Of a stretch of 64,000 bases of DNA, positions 1 through 6,398 are shown piece after piece. A model generated the notes under the pieces. The model did not search any database and was not told the DNA's origin. It saw only the letters and a program-made list of their open reading frames with translations. Each line of letters opens with the position of its first letter. The first letter of the stretch is position 1. Source of the DNA: Bacteroidales bacterium (lineage in GTDB: Bacteria; Bacteroidota; Bacteroidia; Bacteroidales; UBA3663); the NCBI GenBank assembly GCA_017618715.1, contig JAFZTS010000027.1, forward strand, positions 1-64,000, read 5' to 3'. The position numbers were made by a program, and so were the translations under genes.

Positions 1-107
1 AGATTAGAGTTCCTTACAGGGTAGTTGCAGACGACAACATTGATAGGTTGCAGGTGTACGCACAGCGATGTGTTCAGCCGAGCAATACTAATCACCCGAA
101 CACTTCT
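1..107 (+). rRNA. 23S ribosomal RNA, 3' end (partial)
   Basis: The first hundred bases read as the last helices of a bacterial 23S rRNA: the stretch with GTGTACGCACAGCGATGTG followed by TCAGCCGAGCAATACTAATC is the typical end of the large-subunit gene. The gene begins before the window. The exact 3' end is not visible from sequence alone and is placed near the end of the recognisable terminal helix. A tRNA, a 5S gene and a terminator follow on the same strand, so this is the end of an rRNA operon. Confidence 0.85.
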
Positions 108-156
108 TTCATGGAATAATCTACCGAGCTGTTGAAGCTTTTCGAATATGTCAAAC

Positions 157-227
157 TGCTGTATGGTGTAATGGTAGCACGCGAGATTCTGGTTCTCTTA
201 GTCTGGGTTCGAGTCCTGGTACAGCAA
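157..227 (+). tRNA. tRNA-Gln (anticodon CTG)
   Basis: A cloverleaf can be drawn by eye. The 7-bp acceptor stem TGCTGTA/TACAGCA is perfect. A D-arm (GTGT/GCAC) and a T-arm with loop TTCGAGT are present. The anticodon loop TTCTGGT places CTG at 34-36, which reads the glutamine codon CAG. The discriminator base is A and no CCA is encoded. The outermost anticodon-stem pair is a C-T mismatch and the T-stem has two G-T wobbles, so it is a slightly weak fold. It sits between 23S and 5S in the same transcript, an unusual place for a tRNA. Confidence 0.85.
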
Positions 228-249
228 CATTAGTTAAAGACTATAACAT

Positions 250-358
250 AAGGCGGTTATAGCACAAGGGCTCCACCTCTTACCATTCCGAACAGAGAAG
301 TTAAACCTTGTAACGCCGATGGTACTGCGAAAGCGGGAGAGTAGGAAGCCGCCACCTT
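250..358 (+). rRNA. 5S ribosomal RNA
   Basis: About 109 bp with the features of a Bacteroidetes 5S gene: 5' strand AGGCGGTTATAGC, the loop region CACCTCTTACCATTCCGAAC, and a 3' strand ending in AAGCCGCC that pairs with the 5' end. It lies 22 bp after tRNA-Gln and just before a strong terminator. The ends are set by terminal-stem pairing and may be off by a few bases. Confidence 0.9.
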
Positions 359-364
359 ACACTG

Positions 365-398
365 GAGACTCGAGCAGCTATAGCTCGGGTCTCTTTTT
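365..398 (+). terminator. Intrinsic terminator of the rRNA operon
   Basis: An 11-bp stem GAGACTCGAGC / GCTCGGGTCTC with one G-T wobble and a 7-nt loop is followed directly by TTTTT. It lies 7 bp after the 5S gene. Confidence 0.9.
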
Positions 399-463
399 GT
401 ATCTATTACATCATACTTTTCGCATTATAAATACCTGCTCATACAATAAACAACGGATTTGTA

Positions 464-538
464 CGTTTATAATATGCTGACCTATTTTTTATGAAGAAAG
501 CCGTTGAGTAATTAATGATAGTTCGCGTTTATAATATG
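464..538 (+). repeat. 13-bp direct repeat before the TPR lipoprotein gene
   Basis: CGTTTATAATATG occurs at 464-476 and again at 526-538, 62 bp apart. The second copy ends in the ATG chosen as the start of the next gene, and the first copy also ends in an ATG that leads nowhere. This may be a small duplication of a gene start or a pair of regulatory sites; the sequence does not decide. Confidence 0.5.
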
Positions 539-1624
539 TATTCATTGAGATTGCTCCTTGCAGCGATGCTTTCACTGTTTGTGGGTCTCTCGCTCTCCTC
601 CTGCAAGCATGGGAACCCTGTGGCCGATCAGAGTCTCGATCGCATCGAGTCGCTGGTCGAGGAGCATCGTGACTCCGCACTACTTGAATTGATCCGACTT
701 GACAGCTTAATTACATTGGGCGTTGTGCATCTCGAAGGGGATGCACAGCACGCCCGCTATGCCCTGCTCAAGACGCAGACCCACGACAAGAACTGGATCG
801 ACGACACTAACGACAGCCTTATCCTCAGTGCTGTCCGCTACTATGACGACCATGGCAGCAAACGGGAGCGGATGCTCGCGCATTTCTATCATGGCGCCAT
901 ACTTAGGAATGCTGGAGAATATAGCTTGGCTATTCCTCATTATCTGAAGGCATCCGATTTGGCATCTAATTCATCTGATTACAATAATCTAGGTTTGTCT
1001 TTTTTGAATCTTTCTTTAGTATGTCGCTTGCTTGGCAGCATCGATGCAATTGAGTATGCAGATAAGGCTATTCTTTGTTTCAACTCTATCGGTGATTCGC
1101 TACGAGAGAACCAATCACAGATTTACAAGGCCACAGCCCTTAGCGACTTCAAAAAAACGAAGGAGGCTAAAGATATCTTTGAGCATGTTCTTTCTTCAAC
1201 TGTTGACCCGCTTACAATCAAGGAATGCCGACGACAATACATTGACCTATGTGTAAAAATAGGAGATTATGAGAAGGCATCTGAGCTTTTTATACAACTC
1301 TCCCCTCCATATTATTTCAAGGACTATTCCAACAAGGTGTACGTAGATGTCTATCGAAGAGATACAACCCTGGCGCGAGAAAACATAAATCTTGCCAAGG
1401 CTCAAATCAGGGACGAAAGAGACTCTACATTCTACTATACTGCTCTAAGAAATGTCTATCTGCTCAGTTCAGACTATCATAATGCATATCGTGCGCTGGC
1501 AAGAAAGTCTGCGCTTCAGGACTCTATCGTACGTGCTATGTTCTCCCATTCTGTAGCTTCCGTTCAAAAAGAGTACCTGAACCAACAGTATGAGCATGTA
1601 CGATATGTATCAGAGCAAAGTTAA
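536..1624 (+). CDS. TPR-containing lipoprotein, probably a truncated regulator-like protein
   Basis: The protein of 362 residues starts with a lipoprotein signal peptide (MYSLRLLLAAML then LSLSSC; lipidation Cys near residue 23). An upstream ATG at 515 would add seven residues ahead of the signal peptide, so 536 is preferred. The rest is helical with TPR-like character (GEYSLAIPHYLKASDL, GDYEKASELFIQL). Bacteroidetes have many such lipoproteins with periplasmic TPRs, then a membrane helix and a cytoplasmic coiled coil or DNA-binding domain. This one stops at KEYLNQQYEHVRYVSEQS, where the membrane helix would be expected, so it may be a shortened copy. The first ~370 bp are GC-rich and the rest is clearly AT-rich. 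No specific function can be named. Confidence 0.75.
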   Translation: MYSLRLLLAAMLSLFVGLSLSSCKHGNPVADQSLDRIESLVEEHRDSALLELIRLDSLITLGVVHLEGDAQHARYALLKTQTHDKNWIDDTNDSLILSAVRYYDDHGSKRERMLAHFYHGAILRNAGEYSLAIPHYLKASDLASNSSDYNNLGLSFLNLSLVCRLLGSIDAIEYADKAILCFNSIGDSLRENQSQIYKATALSDFKKTKEAKDIFEHVLSSTVDPLTIKECRRQYIDLCVKIGDYEKASELFIQLSPPYYFKDYSNKVYVDVYRRDTTLARENINLAKAQIRDERDSTFYYTALRNVYLLSSDYHNAYRALARKSALQDSIVRAMFSHSVASVQKEYLNQQYEHVRYVSEQS

Positions 1625-1771
1625 AACTAGGATATAATGGCTTTCTACATTTTCTTTGCTACATGAATTCCGTAATAAGCCCATCCTTTCTTTATACTAC
1701 TGATGAATATCAAGAATTTACTTGGGGCCAATTGAATAAGAATCGAAAAAAAAATAAATAAAAATACATAT

Positions 1772-3352
1772 ATGAAACAGATTCTAACCCTATTGCTCGC
1801 TATTATACCTCTTTTGTCATGGGCGAAACATGACACGGAGATTAATGGCATTGCATATAACTTGAATGAAAAGACCAGAGAAGCAGAGGTTACGCACGGA
1901 TACTATGATTACGTCGGGGATGTTGTAATTCCTTCATCGATAAAATGTGAAGGCATAACTTATACAGTCACTTCGATTGCGGATAAAGCTTTCATATATA
2001 GCGAAAGTCTGTCTTCTGTGACCATTCCCAAGAGTGTGACCCATATTGGTGAATATGCTTTCGAAGATTGTACCATGTTGACCTCCATTACTATTCCAAA
2101 TAGTGTAACTTCGATTGGCATCGGCTCGTTCCATGGTTGTAGAAATTTAATCTCCGTTCGAATCTCTAATTCATTAACCTCAATCTCGGATGGTTTGTTT
2201 GCAGGTTGTTCCAAGTTGTCATCTATCACCATACCTAACAGTGTAACTTCGATTGGCTTTGGATCATTCTCTGGTTGCGAAAGCTTGATATCCATTTTCA
2301 TCCCCAAAAGTGTGGTGTCCATTAATATAGCAATCTTTGCAGGATGCAGCAGTCTTTCATCTATCATTGTTGATCCGAGAAATCCCATTTACGATTCAAG
2401 AGAGGGCTGTAATGCCATTATCGAGACATCGACCGGCAAGCTGATCGCAGGATGTAATTATACAAAACTGCCGAACAGTATAACCTCCATTGGCGATATG
2501 GCCTTTTCATTCTGTAAAGAATTGTCATCTTTGGATATCCCCGATGGGGTGACTTCGATCGGTGCGGAAGCATTCCAAGGATGCAAAAATCTTACTCACA
2601 TCACTATCCCTAATAGTGTTTCTACCATTGGGCCACAAGCATTTCAAGGTTGCAATAGTCTGTTATCCATTGATATTCCATCTAAAGTGACTACTATTAG
2701 ATATTATACTTTCGATCGATGCACCAGTTTGACTTCCGTCATCATCCCCAACACCGTGATTAAAATCGAAGAGCATGCTTTTGATAGTTGCTGCAGCATG
2801 GAATCGGTAACTATCGGCAACAAAGTTCAAACGATTGAATTATGTGCCTTCATAGACTGCACCCGCTTGAAAGCTGTCTACATAACGGATTTATCCGCTT
2901 GGTGTAGCATAAACTACTGCCGTGACTTAATAAAAAATCGTATTGTAACCGGTGATGAAACTGGCAACCCACTATATTATGCACATCACCTGTATTTGAA
3001 TGGCGAAGAGATCAAGGCCCTGGTAATACCAGACGACGTATCGTCAATCGGTGATTTTACCTTCTACGGGGGTAGCGGCTTCACTTCCCTTGTAATTCCT
3101 AAAAATGTAACTAATATAGGACAACGCGCTTTTTACGGCTGCAGCGGGCTGACAGCCATCGAGATGCCTGACAGTGGAATCTCCATTGGCCCTTATGCTT
3201 TCCACGGCGCTGCTATCAAAAAAATTAATAATAAGTTTCTAAAACAAGGATTAATTTGCGTAGCATCCTTGGCTTTGCTGCTTCTCATAGGAAGATTACT
3301 TTTCTTGAAAACAAGACCCAAAAAGAATCTATCAAAAAGCAGAAGACAATAA
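1772..3352 (+). CDS. BspA-type leucine-rich-repeat surface protein with C-terminal membrane anchor
   Basis: The protein has 526 residues. A Sec signal peptide (MKQILTLLLAIIPLLSWA) is followed by about a dozen repeats of the LRR_5/BspA type, pattern SIxIPxSVTSIGxxAFxGCxxL, from roughly residue 50 to 470. A short non-repeat insert near residues 205-230 has the form often seen in these proteins. Near the C-terminus a hydrophobic segment (LICVASLALLLLIGRLLFL) is followed by a basic tail (KTRPKKNLSKSRRQ), as in a stop-transfer anchor. BspA-like LRR proteins are cell-surface adhesins or binding proteins. No type IX secretion C-terminal domain is visible. The gene is AT-richer than the core genes of the window. 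Confidence 0.85.
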   Translation: MKQILTLLLAIIPLLSWAKHDTEINGIAYNLNEKTREAEVTHGYYDYVGDVVIPSSIKCEGITYTVTSIADKAFIYSESLSSVTIPKSVTHIGEYAFEDCTMLTSITIPNSVTSIGIGSFHGCRNLISVRISNSLTSISDGLFAGCSKLSSITIPNSVTSIGFGSFSGCESLISIFIPKSVVSINIAIFAGCSSLSSIIVDPRNPIYDSREGCNAIIETSTGKLIAGCNYTKLPNSITSIGDMAFSFCKELSSLDIPDGVTSIGAEAFQGCKNLTHITIPNSVSTIGPQAFQGCNSLLSIDIPSKVTTIRYYTFDRCTSLTSVIIPNTVIKIEEHAFDSCCSMESVTIGNKVQTIELCAFIDCTRLKAVYITDLSAWCSINYCRDLIKNRIVTGDETGNPLYYAHHLYLNGEEIKALVIPDDVSSIGDFTFYGGSGFTSLVIPKNVTNIGQRAFYGCSGLTAIEMPDSGISIGPYAFHGAAIKKINNKFLKQGLICVASLALLLLIGRLLFLKTRPKKNLSKSRRQ

Positions 3353-3461
3353 CTCGTCTCTCTGACCAGAGGATGCCATGTTTGCCCCCTCATGATAGAA
3401 AAGCCAATAGATATTTTGGTAATACTTATCAGGTTTATATTATCCAATAAATTTTAAGTGT

Positions 3462-3887
3462 ATGAAAATCTTTAAATGGATTACTATAGCTTTTGCTATA
3501 TCTGTCTTATTCCTTCTTTGGCGAGATTGGTACAAGGATACCGAGACACTAAAAGGCAGCCCATTCTGCATATTGTACGCCAATTCTACAACGTATTTTT
3601 ACTGGAATCATCAAGATGGATCTGGCTGGATAACCGAGGTCATAGATGAAGATGGCATTCAGGATATCTACTGGACGGATAGTTGTGCTTGTGTTTCTTT
3701 TAATGATACTGCTGCTCAGCCCCATTATTATATCGTTTCAGTTATAAAAAATGAACGTAAGACAGGCGGAATAGACTTTACAACTGAAGGTCCATATAAC
3801 GAAAACGAGTTTAAAGGATTGATAAATAGTAAAGGTATTATACTTAGCAATATGAAATATAAGCATCCGAAACCTCGGAGGAACTGA
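3462..3887 (+). CDS. Hypothetical protein with N-terminal membrane segment
   Basis: The protein of 141 residues is not recognised. An N-terminal hydrophobic helix (residues 5-20, WITIAFAISVLFLLW) is an uncleaved anchor or signal sequence. The remainder is polar, rich in aromatic residues and has two cysteines close together (DSCAC). The ATG follows the LRR gene by 109 bp on the same strand, and a strong terminator lies 87 bp downstream, so the two genes may share a transcript. Base composition matches the LRR gene. It may be a companion of the LRR protein, but nothing in the sequence proves this. Confidence 0.6.
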   Translation: MKIFKWITIAFAISVLFLLWRDWYKDTETLKGSPFCILYANSTTYFYWNHQDGSGWITEVIDEDGIQDIYWTDSCACVSFNDTAAQPHYYIVSVIKNERKTGGIDFTTEGPYNENEFKGLINSKGIILSNMKYKHPKPRRN

Positions 3888-3973
3888 TGCATAACTATTT
3901 TCCCAAATATAACTTGACCAATTTCCACATAGAAAAATAGAACATCAGTCCTTCCTCGCTATATCCTCTAAAA

Positions 3974-4018
3974 CTGAAGGCGCGGCATCGTGTGTGCTGC
4001 GCCTTCAGTATATTTTTT
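3974..4018 (+). terminator. Strong intrinsic terminator before the hairpin array
   Basis: A 14-bp stem (CTGAAGGCGCGGCA paired with TGCTGCGCCTTCAG, one wobble) with a 7-nt loop is followed by TATATTTTTT. It closes the transcript of the small hypothetical gene and separates it from the repeat array that starts a few bases later. Confidence 0.85.
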
Positions 4019-4020
4019 CG

Positions 4021-4441
4021 CCGCATGTCCCCCAGAGAACCTTGGGGGACATGCTTTTTTTGTGGCATGTCCGCTCCATACCCTTGGGGGATATGCCACG
4101 TTTTGCGCATATCCGCTCCGTGCACCAAGGGGACATGCTCATTTCGTGGCATGTCCGCTCCATACCCTTGGGGGATATGCCGCATTTTGCGCATATCCGC
4201 TCCGTGCACCAAGGGGACATGCTCTTTTCGTGGCATGTCCGCTCCATACCCTTGGGGGATATGCCGCAATTTGCGCATATCCGCTTCGCGCACTAAGGGG
4301 ACATGCTCTTTTCGTGGCATGTCTGCTCCATACCCTTGGGGGATATGCCACATTTCGAGCATATCCGCTCCGTGCATCATGGGGACATGCTCTTTTCGTG
4401 GCATGTCCGCTCCATTCCCTTGGGGGACATCCCGCGATTTG
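4021..4441. repeat. Array of alternating hairpins with an exact 42-bp period (84-bp unit)
   Basis: Nine hairpins follow each other at a fixed 42-bp spacing (left arms start at 4047, 4089, 4131, 4173, 4215, 4257, 4299, 4341 and 4383), with a half unit at 4023 and a decayed unit at 4425. Two types alternate. Type A has arms GGACATGC/GCATGTCC. Type B has GGATATGC/GCATATCC. The C-to-T change in the left arm is matched by G-to-A in the right arm, so pairing is kept. The 16-bp linkers alternate too: one carries CCTTGG, the other its reverse complement CCAAGG. The period is divisible by three, so every frame stays open and long repetitive ORFs appear on both strands; none has a credible protein character. 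This fills the otherwise gene-free stretch 3888-4528. Confidence 0.9.
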
Positions 4442-4528
4442 AAATGGCTTTTCTGCTTTTCGTGCTGAGTTTTCTTCTACATCATACAGCATTTTCTCGC
4501 GCGTTATGATGCTTGCCGCGATTTGGGA

Positions 4529-5002
4529 TTAATGAAATAGGTTTGCGACTTGTTCTAGATAGATGCGGTCGGTCTCGTCGAAAGTGTTGAGTTCGGCACT
4601 GTCGATGTCGAGGACACCTGTGACTTCGCCGTTTGCATCGTGAATAGGAACTACAATCTCGCTTCTGGATGCAGAACTGCAGGTGATGTGACCGGGGAAC
4701 TGTTCAACGTCGGGGACGACTTGCGTCTGGTCGGTTAGCCAAGCCGTGCCGCATACGCCACGACCTTTGTGGATGCGGGTACATGCCATTGGGCCTTGGA
4801 AGGGACCAAGGACGAGCATGTCATCAATGACGCGATAGAATCCGGTCCACCAGAACCCGAAGGTCTCGTGGATCATGGAGGCCACGTTGGCCATGTTGGC
4901 GATCGGGTCGCTTTCGGCTGCTACGACTGCCTCAATTTGTGGAAGCAGCGCTTCATACTTCTCGCGTTTGCATCCAGAAGATATTTCGAGATGTTCTGCC
5001 AT
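4529..5002 (-). CDS. msrC: Free methionine-(R)-sulfoxide reductase, GAF-domain family
   Basis: The protein of 157 residues is a single GAF domain. The family reduces free methionine-R-sulfoxide to methionine in the cytosol, using thioredoxin-type recycling. The three cysteines used by the enzyme are present: C74 (in ACTRIHKG), C84 (in GRGVCGTA) and C108 (in FPGHITCSSAS). The motif SEIVVPI follows as usual, and length is typical. It is a single gene with its own candidate promoter (TATTTTTG on the reverse strand at 5031-5038) and diverges from the ECF sigma gene. Confidence 0.92.
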   Translation of the reverse strand: MAEHLEISSGCKREKYEALLPQIEAVVAAESDPIANMANVASMIHETFGFWWTGFYRVIDDMLVLGPFQGPMACTRIHKGRGVCGTAWLTDQTQVVPDVEQFPGHITCSSASRSEIVVPIHDANGEVTGVLDIDSAELNTFDETDRIYLEQVANLFH

Positions 5003-5030
5003 AATCTATTTGGTTGTTGGATTGATTGTG

Positions 5031-5038
5031 CAAAAATA
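5031..5038 (-). promoter_or_regulatory. Candidate -7 box for msrC
   Basis: The reverse strand reads TATTTTTG, matching the Bacteroidetes -7 consensus TAnnTTTG, about 30 bp before the msrC ATG. A clear -33 TTTG element is not seen at the ideal distance. Confidence 0.45.
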
Positions 5039-5241
5039 ACTATAAAACCACATTTCTACAAGTTTTTAAGCCAAAAAATGGTTTCATGCATGGAAAAACA
5101 CGTAGAATCATACCATCCTAACGAAAAAAACGGTATATTTGCCAAATAAAATCATAAAAAATATTGAACTATCAAAAAAAGTTATCGTTCTGCTTAGTTT
5201 TTCGGTTCGCTGAATCGTCTTTGAAGTAAAAAAGTCTTGAT

Positions 5242-5742
5242 ATGACAAAAAAAGAAGTAGAGACCCTATTCCGTCAGCATTATGCTGCGATGTATCGTCT
5301 AGCAAGGACGATACTATATGATGCTGACGAAAGCAAAGACGTGGTAAGCGATGTCTTTGTGCGCTTGCTTCGAGGCGATGTAGTTGTGCAAGCCGACAAG
5401 ATGGAAGGCTACCTGATGATGGCCGTACGCAACCGTTGTCTCGATGTCCTCAGCCACAAGTCGGTGCGCGAACAGGTGGAGAAACTGTTTTCCCAAGAGT
5501 TGAAGCAACACCGCACCGCCACCCGCAACGAGGATGACCGCTTGGATCGGCTGATGCTGTACATCGAACGGGAATTGCCTCCGCTAAGCCAACAAATCCT
5601 AAGGCTACGCTTCCTTCGGGAAATGTCCTACGAAGAGGTGGCACAAGAGGTAGGTGTAAGCAAGGTCACGGTGTATAATCATCTTTCCCAGTCGTTGCAA
5701 CGCATCAAAGAGTATTTCAGTAAAGAACAAGTAAAACGATAA
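5242..5742 (+). CDS. RNA polymerase sigma-70 factor, ECF subfamily
   Basis: The protein has 166 residues with the two domains of an ECF sigma factor. Region 2 spans about residues 8-72 (LFRQHYAAMYRLARTIL, then DVVSDVFVRLL). Region 4 spans about 108-160 (LPPLSQQILRLRFLREMSYEEVAQEVG, then VSKVTVYNHLSQSLQRIKEYF as the helix-turn-helix). It is followed after 5 bp by an anti-sigma-like gene and then an outer membrane receptor, the normal Bacteroidetes trans-envelope signalling order. It presumably directs transcription of its own operon when the receptor is occupied. A near-consensus -7 element (CGTCTTTG, ending at 5223) lies just before it. Confidence 0.92.
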   Translation: MTKKEVETLFRQHYAAMYRLARTILYDADESKDVVSDVFVRLLRGDVVVQADKMEGYLMMAVRNRCLDVLSHKSVREQVEKLFSQELKQHRTATRNEDDRLDRLMLYIERELPPLSQQILRLRFLREMSYEEVAQEVGVSKVTVYNHLSQSLQRIKEYFSKEQVKR

Positions 5743-5747
5743 CCATT

Positions 5748-6395
5748 ATGAAACAGGACAAAATCAATCTTCTGCTATCAATGCAGGAGCACCCGGAACA
5801 ATACACCGACGAGCAGATAGAGAAAATGCTTGCCGAAGATCCGGAGCTGGCTGAGCTCATGGAGCAGCTGGCACTGACGAAGCGTGCCTTCGTGAAACGC
5901 GAGGTTGACGAGGAAGACGTCGCCGTCGATGAGGAATGGAAGAAGTTTGTAGGAGAACATGCTCCCGAAATGGATCGTCCCCAGCGGGGATGGTTCTTCA
6001 AGGTGGCTGCCAGCGTCGTCGGAATCCTCCTGATGGCAGGTGTGACCTTTGCGGCCATTCATGTAGTGAGGATGATCGGTGGCAAGATCAATGAAACAGT
6101 GATTGAACAATCGGAGGCCACTACCACGACACCTGCGTCGGTCGAATCTGAAGGATTGGAAGCCGATGCTGCCGATGAACTGGTCGTGTTCGACAACATT
6201 CCGTTGGAGAAGATGCTTCAGCAGATTGCCACTTATTATGGCAAGGAAGTGGTATTCGAGAATGACGAAATCCGTCAGCTTCGTTTCTATTTCGTATGGA
6301 AACAGCATGATTCGCTGGATGCCACCTTGCGTCGGCTCAACCTCTTTGAGAGCATCACTGTGGAACTTAAGGATAACCAGCTAATTGTGAAATAA
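5748..6395 (+). CDS. Anti-sigma-like transmembrane protein with DUF4974 domain, lacking FecR core
   Basis: The protein of 215 residues has an acidic cytoplasmic N-terminus (EQYTDEQIEKMLAEDPELAELMEQL), one membrane helix at about 84-106, and a periplasmic C-terminus (from FDNIPLEKMLQQIATYYGKEVVF) of the DUF4974/STN-like type that ends FecR-family anti-sigma factors. The central FecR beta domain (normally ~100 residues between helix and DUF4974) is absent; only a short linker with TTTTPASVESEG is there. It lies 5 bp after the ECF sigma gene and 3 bp before the receptor gene. It likely holds the sigma factor until the receptor signals. Function is inferred from position and topology. Confidence 0.8.
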   Translation: MKQDKINLLLSMQEHPEQYTDEQIEKMLAEDPELAELMEQLALTKRAFVKREVDEEDVAVDEEWKKFVGEHAPEMDRPQRGWFFKVAASVVGILLMAGVTFAAIHVVRMIGGKINETVIEQSEATTTTPASVESEGLEADAADELVVFDNIPLEKMLQQIATYYGKEVVFENDEIRQLRFYFVWKQHDSLDATLRRLNLFESITVELKDNQLIVK

Positions 6396-6398
6396 ACT

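Noticed and set aside
4021..4441. The array taken as a CRISPR
   Set aside because: The linkers between hairpins are themselves repeated in alternation, there are no unique spacers, and no cas genes are nearby.
3990..4509. Several overlapping repetitive ORFs of 68 to 169 codons on both strands
   Set aside because: They exist because the 84-bp repeat is a multiple of three and happens to lack stops. All frames are open at once and the hairpin arms, not any one frame, are conserved.
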